A DNA stretch of 64,000 nucleotides from Bacteroidia bacterium (GTDB taxonomy: Bacteria; Bacteroidota; Bacteroidia; M30B66): positions 84,899 through 148,898 of the forward strand of contig JAGYKL010000007.1 in NCBI GenBank assembly GCA_018401705.1. Reading direction: 5' to 3'. Of this stretch, positions 46,280 to 53,746 are shown piece after piece. The position numbers and the translations under genes were made by a program. The first letter of the stretch is position 1. Every line of letters starts with the position of its first letter. Below the pieces are notes generated by a model, which was given only the letters and a program-made list of their open reading frames with translations, ran no database searches and was not told the DNA's origin.

Positions 46280-47068
46280 ATGGAACTTAATCTTGCAGGA
46301 AGAACAGCTTTGGTATGCGGAAGTACACAGGGTATAGGACAAGCATGTGCTAAACAGCTCGCTGAAATGGGAGCACACATTGTACTATTAGCTAGAAATG
46401 AAAATGCTCTGAAGCAAGAAAAAGAAGAACTTGATAGAATAAATAAGCTCAACAATAATTATCTGGTTGCTGATTTTAATGATTATAAGGAAGTAGAACA
46501 GGTAGTAAAAAGGTTTGTAGCTGATTTAAACCCAATTCACATTTTAGTAAATAACAATGGAGGACCTCCTGCTGGATTAATTACAGAAGCAAATCCAGAG
46601 GCATTTCAGAGTGCATTTACCCAACATTTACTTTGTAATCATGTATTAGCGCAAAGCGTTTTGGAAGGGATGATAAAAACTGACTATGGAAGAATAATTA
46701 ATATAATTTCAACTTCCGTTAAGCAACCCCTACCCGGCTTAGGAGTTTCTAATACTATAAGAGCTGCAGTAGCTAATTGGTCTAAGACATTAGCAAATGA
46801 AGTTGGTAAATATGGAATTACAGTAAATAATGTTCTACCCGGTGCTACACTAACAGGAAGATTATCGCAAATCATCAATAATAAGGCTGCCAAGTTTAAC
46901 AAAACAACTCAATCTGTTGAAGAAGAAATGCTTCAGGAAATTCCGTTAAAAAGGTTTGCCAAACCAGAGGAGATAGCTAATGCTGTCGCATTTTTAGCTT
47001 CCCCGGCTGCAGCATACATTTCGGGAATAAATATACCTGTTGATGGAGGACGAACTGCAAGTTTATAG
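46280..47068 (+). CDS. SDR family protein lacking the YxxxK motif
   Basis: The product is 262 residues with a Rossmann fold. The cofactor loop CGSTQGIG and the NNNGG strand end are present, and the last region GINIPVDGG is typical of 3-oxoacyl-ACP-reductase-like members. The catalytic Ser is kept in IISTSVKQPLPGLGVSNTI, but where Tyr-x-x-x-Lys is expected the sequence reads SNTIRAAV. This variant occurs in a recognisable SDR subgroup, so the gene is unlikely to be broken, but classical reductase chemistry is doubtful. Its divergent position next to the kynurenine genes suggests a role in handling 2-aminomuconate semialdehyde; this is inference. Confidence 0.82.
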   Translation: MELNLAGRTALVCGSTQGIGQACAKQLAEMGAHIVLLARNENALKQEKEELDRINKLNNNYLVADFNDYKEVEQVVKRFVADLNPIHILVNNNGGPPAGLITEANPEAFQSAFTQHLLCNHVLAQSVLEGMIKTDYGRIINIISTSVKQPLPGLGVSNTIRAAVANWSKTLANEVGKYGITVNNVLPGATLTGRLSQIINNKAAKFNKTTQSVEEEMLQEIPLKRFAKPEEIANAVAFLASPAAAYISGINIPVDGGRTASL

Positions 47069-47097
47069 TTCACATATCACTAGTATTCGTTAATTTT

Positions 47098-47206
47098 CGA
47101 GCCAGGGGGCGCAGCAAATAGCTGCCGAAGGCACTATGGCCAAGCACCCGATGCCGCGGGAAAAATGACTTAACGTATTCTGCATATAAGCGACGGCAGG
47201 CTCCCA
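47098..47206. repeat. GC-rich structured island between convergent genes
   Basis: About 60 bases (47098-47160) are much richer in G and C than the flanks. A perfect hairpin GCAGC-AAATA-GCTGC lies at 47111-47125, and GAGCC (47099-47103) can pair with GGCTC (47199-47203). No gene, tRNA or T-run terminator fits. It could be a dispersed intergenic repeat or a structured RNA. Confidence 0.35.
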
Positions 47207-47216
47207 AATAAAACTG

Positions 47217-48164
47217 CTAAAAAGCTGCACGCCGAAGCCGGTCGTTGATTGCTTTGCCTAATCCCTCATCAGGAACAGGCTCCGCCAGGATTAGAGAATC
47301 GGCCATCTGATCTGCTTGTCGCAGTGATGCAAAAAGATTTGTCGCAGCTTGTCGCACATCTGAATTGGGAGATAATACAATTTGCATATCGGCAGGATAA
47401 TGGTTAAGCAATTTGTCGTAGCAAATTACAATTGGATTCTCAGAGTGGTGTCTCTGCACCAAGGTATTCAAATCGCCAAGAATCATCCTCTTTCCGGGCG
47501 CATAGTGTGAATCAATCATACCCGGTGCCAAGGGGTTTGAACTATGAGTTTTAATTCGTATATCTCCACAAACCTCGATAATATCTTCAACAGAAATTCC
47601 ACCTAGTCTGAAAATTGTTAGAACATCATTTTCATAACCAATAATTGTACTTTCAACACCTATTTTTGAAGAACCACCGTTTAAAATAAAAGGAATTCTT
47701 GAACCTAATTGATCATTTACATGAAGAGCATTTGTTGGGCTTACATAACCGAAAGGGTTCGCACTTGGCGCTGCCAATGGAAAATCCAGTGATTTTAATA
47801 GTTCTATTGCTAAAGGATGATCAGGAATTCTGATTGCGACATTTTCTAATCCGCTAGTAACTATATCAGGAATAATTTCTTTTCTAGGCAGCAAAATTGT
47901 CAATGGTCCTGGCCAGAATTTTTCTGCAACAAGCATCAATTCATCAGGGAAAGATTTTACAAATTTAAGTACTTCACCAATGGCAAACGTATGAACAATA
48001 AGAGGGTCGAATTTAGGCCTTTCTTTTACTTCAAAAATTCGTGTGACTAAATTTGCATCAAAAGCATTTGCAGCTAGTCCATACACTGTCTCTGTAGGAA
48101 TACCAATAACATCGAACTGCAAGTATTTTCGAGCTTCTGAAATTGAATCTGAAATTATTGCCAT
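47217..48164 (-). CDS. L-threonylcarbamoyladenylate synthase (Sua5 type)
   Basis: The product is 315 residues: a YrdC domain (about 5-190; IPTETVYGLAANAF, KERPKFDPLIVH, FWPGPLTILLPR, APSANPFGYVSPTNA, STIIGY) followed by the Sua5 C-terminal domain (about 200-315) joined by the SNPLAPGMIDSHYAPGK linker. It makes threonylcarbamoyl-AMP for the t6A base in ANN-decoding tRNAs. The extra domain separates it from the short TsaC type. It lies 30 bases behind the PEP carboxylase gene on the same strand. Confidence 0.93.
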   Translation of the reverse strand: MAIISDSISEARKYLQFDVIGIPTETVYGLAANAFDANLVTRIFEVKERPKFDPLIVHTFAIGEVLKFVKSFPDELMLVAEKFWPGPLTILLPRKEIIPDIVTSGLENVAIRIPDHPLAIELLKSLDFPLAAPSANPFGYVSPTNALHVNDQLGSRIPFILNGGSSKIGVESTIIGYENDVLTIFRLGGISVEDIIEVCGDIRIKTHSSNPLAPGMIDSHYAPGKRMILGDLNTLVQRHHSENPIVICYDKLLNHYPADMQIVLSPNSDVRQAATNLFASLRQADQMADSLILAEPVPDEGLGKAINDRLRRAAF

Positions 48165-48194
48165 TTAATGATTAGATAATTAATTGATGAAAAA

Positions 48195-50738
48195 TCAGGC
48201 AGCATTTCGTGCAGCATTAATAATTCCAAACATACATCTTAAAATAAGCTTCTCGTAAATTAATTTATGGTCAGAATTAATTTCAGTTGAATTAATCATT
48301 TGCAATGCGTATTGCTGAATGAGTACTAAAGGCTGAACGATATTCTCTCTTTGTTTAACCGAATCTCGGGAAACGGGATTATCTTCCATAAGTTCTTCCT
48401 GCTGCATAACTTGCTTAACCATAGATGCAGAAAGAGTATACTCATTAATTAGCATTTTATAAAACTCGTTGAATTCTTCTGAATTTAGAAGCCATGAAGT
48501 TGCTGAAAAATTGCATTTGGCAAGCGATTGCATTGAATTAGAAAGCAAACATTTAAAATAGTCTGACTTCTGAATTAATTTAATTAAATCATCTATTTTT
48601 CCAGAGCTAATTACTTGATTAATAGCAGAGCCTATTCCATAATACCCGGGAACATTTTGTTTCATTTGCGCCCAAGAACCAACAAATGGGATAGCACGCA
48701 AATCCTCAAATACCAAACCTCCAGAGGCATTTCGCTTTGCTGGCCGGGAACCAATATTTGTTTCTCCAAACCATTTTAATGGAGTTGCTTTTTCTAAATA
48801 AGGGACAAAACTTGAATGATTTTTAATTTTCAGATATGCTTGATATCCAGATTCGGCAAGTTCATCGAGCAGAACTCTGTCTTCTTCAGAGAGCTTATGA
48901 TCTTCATTTTGAAAAATTATATTTCCGGCAAGTGCCGAAAATAACTGCTCAAGATTATAATTGCATGAAACTATTTTCCCATAATTGGAGCTAATAGTTT
49001 GTCCTTGTATCGTTAATTGAATCTCCTTAGAAGAAATTGTAGGGCCTTGAGATGCATAAAAATCGAAAGTATTCCCACCTCCTCTTCCCGGCGGACCGCC
49101 TCTTCCATCAAAAAACAAAGCTTCAATGTCGTACTGAGAACACATTGCTGTTAAGGTCTCTTTTGCTTTAAAAATGCCCCAATTTGCTTTTAAATATCCT
49201 CCATCTTTTGTTCCATCAGAAAAACCAAGCATTATAGTTTGCTTGTTGTTTCGGGCTTTAAGATGCTTTTTATAAAATGGGTTACCGAAAAGAGCTTCCA
49301 TTACAAATGGAGCGTTTGTCAGATCCTCAACCGATTCAAATAAAGGAATAATATCAAGAGGCACATTTTTCTCATTTTCAAAAACCTTTTCTGCCATTGC
49401 AAGCACCTCAAGAACATCTCCTTGGTTTGCTGAGTTAGAGATAATATATCGGCAACATGCCTCTTCTCCATTTAAATGCTGAATTTCCTTTGCGGCCTTT
49501 AATGAGTCGATAAATTCATTGGCTTCTAAGCCCGAAACATTTTCAATTGAAATAGACTTATCGAATATTTTTAAATGATAATCTTTTTCAGATAGATCAG
49601 AAGGTATTCCATTCTTCTGAAAAACTTGTTGCCAAGCCAAATGATGTTTTTTCTCATGTTGGCGAATATCCATTCTGCCGAAATAAAACCCGAAAATTTT
49701 TAGCTTAATTAATAACTCATCAATTAATTCAGCAAATAAACCATCATGAGAATGAATAAGTACCCTTTTAATTTCTACTAAATCTGCAAGAAGCTCTTTA
49801 TCATTTGAGTAGGAAGTGGATTTGTCGCCGTAAGCCGCATTATAAATTCTTCTTTCAATATGCTGCAAACGAGGAACTATGCCCTGAAAAGTTAATCTCC
49901 GCCTAATTTTGCGAATATCTCTGTAATAGCATTTCATCAAAGTAGTGCTTAATCTCTCTGACACGTCTTTAGTAATTTCTGCATTTACAAAAGGATTTCC
50001 ATCTCTATCACCACCAGGCCAAAACCCAATGCAAAAAAGGTTAGGATTATCAAATTCCTCGTAGCTAAGGTTTGCTATATCAAGACATCGCTTCACCAAA
50101 GAAGGTAATGAGTGATAAAAAATATTTTCCAAATACCAGATTAAACTAATTGCTTCATCATAAGGACTTGGCTTTTCTTTTTTTATAAAAGGAGTTTTAC
50201 CGAGCTGACGCAGAAATAAATCAACTTCTGATATCTTGCCATCTCTAATTGAGGAATCCAAATCAGTAATAATTCCAAGTACTTCTCCAGGGTAAAATTG
50301 GGTTGGATGAGCGGTGAGCACAATTCTCACAGAAGCAGAATTCAAGAGTTCTCTAAATTCATTTTGCTTTTTATCAGCATCAATACGAGAAGCAAGTGCC
50401 TGTAGAGAACCTCTTCCTGAGAGGTTTTTGATTTGTTCATAGGAAGCATCTTCGATTGAATCGAAAAGCACTACTTGTCTTTCAATATACTGAATGAATT
50501 GGAATAAATAATTAAATCGATTTTCGCTTGTCTCATCTGGAAGAAACTCATTAAAAAACCTATTAATGATTGATGCTGCATCTTGATTTTGAAGCAGGCC
50601 TTCCTCACATGTTTTAGAGAAAAGAGGCAATAAAGTTCCTGTCTTGTTAATACCTTTAAAAGGAAGAAGCAGAAACAAACTGTTATATAATTGAAATTTG
50701 AGTGTTACCTGATTATAGTAATTATGGACTTCATTCAT
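48195..50738 (-). CDS. ppc: phosphoenolpyruvate carboxylase
   Basis: The product is 847 residues from ATG 50738; a TTG 27 bases upstream is rejected because family members start with a short leader before LKFQLYNSLFLLLPFKGI. Active-site motifs: VLTAHPTQFYPGE, FWPGGDRDGNPF, MLGFSDGTKDGGY, FFDGRGGPPGRGGG (glycine loop), RPAKRN and IPFVGSWAQMKQN. The C-terminus reads INAARNAA instead of the RNTG of proteobacterial enzymes, as in other Bacteroidota. It carboxylates PEP to oxaloacetate and so refills the TCA cycle. No allosteric tail is obvious. Confidence 0.95.
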   Translation of the reverse strand: MNEVHNYYNQVTLKFQLYNSLFLLLPFKGINKTGTLLPLFSKTCEEGLLQNQDAASIINRFFNEFLPDETSENRFNYLFQFIQYIERQVVLFDSIEDASYEQIKNLSGRGSLQALASRIDADKKQNEFRELLNSASVRIVLTAHPTQFYPGEVLGIITDLDSSIRDGKISEVDLFLRQLGKTPFIKKEKPSPYDEAISLIWYLENIFYHSLPSLVKRCLDIANLSYEEFDNPNLFCIGFWPGGDRDGNPFVNAEITKDVSERLSTTLMKCYYRDIRKIRRRLTFQGIVPRLQHIERRIYNAAYGDKSTSYSNDKELLADLVEIKRVLIHSHDGLFAELIDELLIKLKIFGFYFGRMDIRQHEKKHHLAWQQVFQKNGIPSDLSEKDYHLKIFDKSISIENVSGLEANEFIDSLKAAKEIQHLNGEEACCRYIISNSANQGDVLEVLAMAEKVFENEKNVPLDIIPLFESVEDLTNAPFVMEALFGNPFYKKHLKARNNKQTIMLGFSDGTKDGGYLKANWGIFKAKETLTAMCSQYDIEALFFDGRGGPPGRGGGNTFDFYASQGPTISSKEIQLTIQGQTISSNYGKIVSCNYNLEQLFSALAGNIIFQNEDHKLSEEDRVLLDELAESGYQAYLKIKNHSSFVPYLEKATPLKWFGETNIGSRPAKRNASGGLVFEDLRAIPFVGSWAQMKQNVPGYYGIGSAINQVISSGKIDDLIKLIQKSDYFKCLLSNSMQSLAKCNFSATSWLLNSEEFNEFYKMLINEYTLSASMVKQVMQQEELMEDNPVSRDSVKQRENIVQPLVLIQQYALQMINSTEINSDHKLIYEKLILRCMFGIINAARNAA

Positions 50739-50874
50739 TCTCCAAAGATAGTATTGTAATTTCAAGCAGCATATCGATAGAATTTGCAGATTTTCATCAT
50801 GTTAGTTATGTATTAAAAACGTAAAAACACATCAATAAGCCTTACGTACAATTAGTATTAAAAATTGGCTAATA

Positions 50875-51594
50875 ATGATTCGCAACATACTGGTTTTACA
50901 ATTTCTGGTTATTGGGTTGAGCTCTTGTAATAAGGACGAAGTGAAGGTAAATTCGCAAACGGCAGCAGTTTATACACCTCAATTTGAGCCGATAATTGAG
51001 GCGATTTCGAGAAACTCAAGTTCTGAGAAGCAATTCCAAATGGGAGAATATCTTTTCATTGGAGGCTACACCCAGATTCAGAATAATCAAGATGCTTATG
51101 TGCTATGTGAGCAAAATGGTCAAATAATCTGGTCGAAATATTTTGATAGGTCACCCGATGACTCAAAAGTTTCGGCAATAATTGCTGGTGGAAATGATTT
51201 ATTCGTTGCATTTAGTTGCACGGGTGGGAATACTGATTTTGAAGCAAGTCCCGGAGCATTTCAAACATCATACGGAAGTGGTGGCGGAGCCAAGATTGTT
51301 TATCTCTCGAGAATAGAAGCATTAAGTGGAGGAATTCTAAATGCCACTTTCATAGGCTGTAAATTGAATAATGGCAACACCAACACCCTTCGGGCGGAAG
51401 ATGAAAATCCACAACCCTTAACTATAAATGCTGATGGTACATTAACAATCAAAGCTACTAAAGCTTATGACAGAGCTGATGGAAGGCTAACGCCGGATAT
51501 TGGTCCTGATGATGACTGTTTAGTTTCAGGAGGAAAATGGGTTGGTGTTTTTAATAGAGATTTAAGTCTGATTTCGGGAGATTGCCTGCCTTGA
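50875..51594 (+). CDS. hypothetical lipoprotein
   Basis: The product is 239 residues. A lipoprotein signal ends in GLSSC with the modified cysteine at 18, followed by Asn-Lys-Asp. The rest is beta-rich with repeats resembling SBBP-type propeller strands (EYLFIGGYTQIQNNQDAYVL, NDLFVAFSCTGG, GAFQTSYGSGG). It carries a C-terminal cysteine pair (DDCLVSGG, SGDCLP). I do not recognise a family with certainty. It is probably anchored at the outer membrane. Confidence 0.65.
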   Translation: MIRNILVLQFLVIGLSSCNKDEVKVNSQTAAVYTPQFEPIIEAISRNSSSEKQFQMGEYLFIGGYTQIQNNQDAYVLCEQNGQIIWSKYFDRSPDDSKVSAIIAGGNDLFVAFSCTGGNTDFEASPGAFQTSYGSGGGAKIVYLSRIEALSGGILNATFIGCKLNNGNTNTLRAEDENPQPLTINADGTLTIKATKAYDRADGRLTPDIGPDDDCLVSGGKWVGVFNRDLSLISGDCLP

Positions 51595-51655
51595 TTCTCT
51601 AATATTGAATTTCTGATAAACCAAATAGTGATATGCTTGTTGTTTAGCACTTTGA

Positions 51656-51663
51656 TACCTTTG
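51656..51663 (+). promoter_or_regulatory. -7 promoter element of mutS2
   Basis: TACCTTTG fits TAnnTTTG, and the GTG start codon follows 5 bases later, so the transcript may be leaderless. Confidence 0.55.
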
Positions 51664-51667
51664 CAAA

Positions 51668-53746
51668 GTGCGTATATATCCTGAAGACAGCCGATCAAGT
51701 TTTGAATTTGAAAGGATTTGCAAATTAGTTGAGCAAAATTGTCGTAGTGTTCTTGGTAAAGAGAAGGCTATGAATATGCATCCTGTGAATGAATTTGATG
51801 TTATTCATCTTCAATTACAGAGAGTTAGAGAGTATTTGGATATTAAACAAAGTGGCTCGGGCTTTCCCAATGCCTCATTTCCTGAAATCGGGAAAGAGAT
51901 AAGCCTTTTAAGTGTTGCAGGCTCTACCTTGCAGGAAAAGCAATTGATGAACCTGAAAGATGTTTCGGAGACAGTAAACAATATGCTAAAATTCCTGAAA
52001 GACAAAGAAGAAGTCATGCCGGGCATTTGCAGCATTTTTGATTCAGTTTATTATACAAAAGAAATAATTGATCCTATTGACAGGGTACTTGACCAAGCTG
52101 GTATTGTAAGGTCCTCTGCATCGAAAGAGCTTGCTAGCATTAGAAGAGATTTAGCTAATGCCCGAAAAGAGCTCGATAAGGTTTTTAGGCAGCAATTACA
52201 AAAGCTTAAAAAGCTTGGATGGCTTGCCGATACGGAAGAGTCGGTTTATCATGGCAGAAGAGTTTTATCTGTTCTGGCAGAACAAAAAAGAAATGTGGGA
52301 GGCTTAATTCAAGGAAGCTCCGATACGGGTAAAACAACGTTCATAGAACCGATTGAAACAGTTGACTTAAACAATGAAGTTTTTGAGCTTCTGCAGCAGG
52401 AAAGAAAAGAGATAATGCGCATTCTAAGGCAGCTAACCAATGAACTTAGAAACTACATTAGTTTAATTAGAAACTACGAAATCACTTTAAGTGATTTTGA
52501 TTTCAATAGAGCCAAAGCTCTGTTCGCAATCGAGCTAAATGCGGTAATGCCTAATCTGATGAAGTCTTCTCAGTTAAGGCTTGTAAATGCAAGACACCCA
52601 ATCTTGCATTTACAAAACAAGGCATCTGGAAAAACTGTAATTCCTATGTCATGTGAATTAAATCCTCAGCAAAGACTGCTTATTATTAGTGGCCCAAATG
52701 CCGGAGGAAAGTCAATAACACTTAAGACTGTTGGACTATTGCAAATCATGCTACAAAGCGGAATGCTGGTTCCAGTTGAACAGCAATCAGAAATGGGCAT
52801 CTTTCATAGATTCTTCGCTGATATTGGCGATAGTCAATCTATTGAGATGGAACTAAGTACCTACAGTTCTCGATTGGCTAAGATGCGGTACTTCTTAGAG
52901 TTGGCAGATAAAAGAACATTGTTGTTAATAGACGAATTCGGAACAGGTACAGATCCTGAACTGGGAGGAGCTATTGCTGAGGCCATGTTAGAGGAGTTGT
53001 CGAGGCGCAAGGTTGTTGGGGTTATTACAACGCATTACATGAATATTAAAATTGCAGCCGACCGGCTGGATGGAGTTAAAAATGCATGCATGCTTTTTGA
53101 CGACATAACTCTTCAACCAATGTATCAATTAGTAACAGGTCAACCGGGAAGCTCCTACACTTATGTTATTGCTGAAAAGGCTGGATTGCCTGTACCTTTG
53201 ATTAATAGGGCAAGAAATATAACATCTAAAGATAAGGTAACCCTTGATCGGATGTTACAACAATTGCAAAAGGAGCAACAAGAATTAAAGAAGATTCTCA
53301 AAGCACTTGATGAGAAACAAGGAGAGGCAGATATTTCAAAGAAGAAATACGATGAGCTTTTTGAAAAATGGAAGAAGAAGGTGGAGTTGAAAAAGAATCA
53401 CGTAGACGAGAATGTTAAGTTTATTGAAGTTGGAAAGAAATTTCTTGACATTCAAAAAGAATGGGAGACAGCACAAGACAAAAAGCTTGTGATGGCAAAA
53501 ATTAACCGGTTTCTAAATGCTGAGAAGAAGAAAAAATTAGATAAAAAACTCCAAGCAAAAAAAGAGAAGCTAAAAGCTAAAGTTTTAGAGAAGAAGATTG
53601 AAGAAATTAAAGTTGGCTCTAAAGTAAAACTGCTAAATGGCAAACAAACAGGTATTGTAGAAGAAATTCAAAACAACCGAGCAAGAGTTACTTTTGGAAA
53701 TCTAAAAACCCTTGCCAGTCTAGAGAATCTTCAAGTGATTGATTAA
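51668..53746 (+). CDS. MutS2-family ATPase without Smr domain
   Basis: The product is 692 residues from GTG 51668; the start MRIYPEDSRSSFEFERI fits the family. It has no mismatch-binding N-terminal domain, as in all MutS2. Lever helices (about 130-310) and the ATPase domain follow: Walker A SGPNAGGKS, Walker B LLLIDEFGTGTD and THYMNIK. A long Lys/Glu coiled coil (about 530-640) and a KOW-like strand region (VGSKVKLLNGKQTGIVEEI) end the protein. The Smr nuclease domain of MutS2 from Bacillus or Helicobacter (about 780 residues) is missing, so endonuclease activity is not expected. Its last bases overlap the convergent exoprotein gene. Confidence 0.9.
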   Translation: MRIYPEDSRSSFEFERICKLVEQNCRSVLGKEKAMNMHPVNEFDVIHLQLQRVREYLDIKQSGSGFPNASFPEIGKEISLLSVAGSTLQEKQLMNLKDVSETVNNMLKFLKDKEEVMPGICSIFDSVYYTKEIIDPIDRVLDQAGIVRSSASKELASIRRDLANARKELDKVFRQQLQKLKKLGWLADTEESVYHGRRVLSVLAEQKRNVGGLIQGSSDTGKTTFIEPIETVDLNNEVFELLQQERKEIMRILRQLTNELRNYISLIRNYEITLSDFDFNRAKALFAIELNAVMPNLMKSSQLRLVNARHPILHLQNKASGKTVIPMSCELNPQQRLLIISGPNAGGKSITLKTVGLLQIMLQSGMLVPVEQQSEMGIFHRFFADIGDSQSIEMELSTYSSRLAKMRYFLELADKRTLLLIDEFGTGTDPELGGAIAEAMLEELSRRKVVGVITTHYMNIKIAADRLDGVKNACMLFDDITLQPMYQLVTGQPGSSYTYVIAEKAGLPVPLINRARNITSKDKVTLDRMLQQLQKEQQELKKILKALDEKQGEADISKKKYDELFEKWKKKVELKKNHVDENVKFIEVGKKFLDIQKEWETAQDKKLVMAKINRFLNAEKKKKLDKKLQAKKEKLKAKVLEKKIEEIKVGSKVKLLNGKQTGIVEEIQNNRARVTFGNLKTLASLENLQVID

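Noticed and set aside
46235..46378. Longer start of the dioxygenase at 46378
   Set aside because: It would overlap the divergent SDR gene and its promoter by about 100 bases and adds residues unlike the family; ATG 46234 is used.
46684..46902. Antisense open frames inside long genes such as valS, parE, the SDR gene and ychF
   Set aside because: They have no recognisable domain or promoter and mirror the codon pattern of the real gene on the other strand.
47098..47206. tRNA, SRP RNA or riboswitch in the GC-rich island
   Set aside because: No T-loop sequence, no conserved SRP tetraloop region and no known riboswitch core could be placed on either strand.
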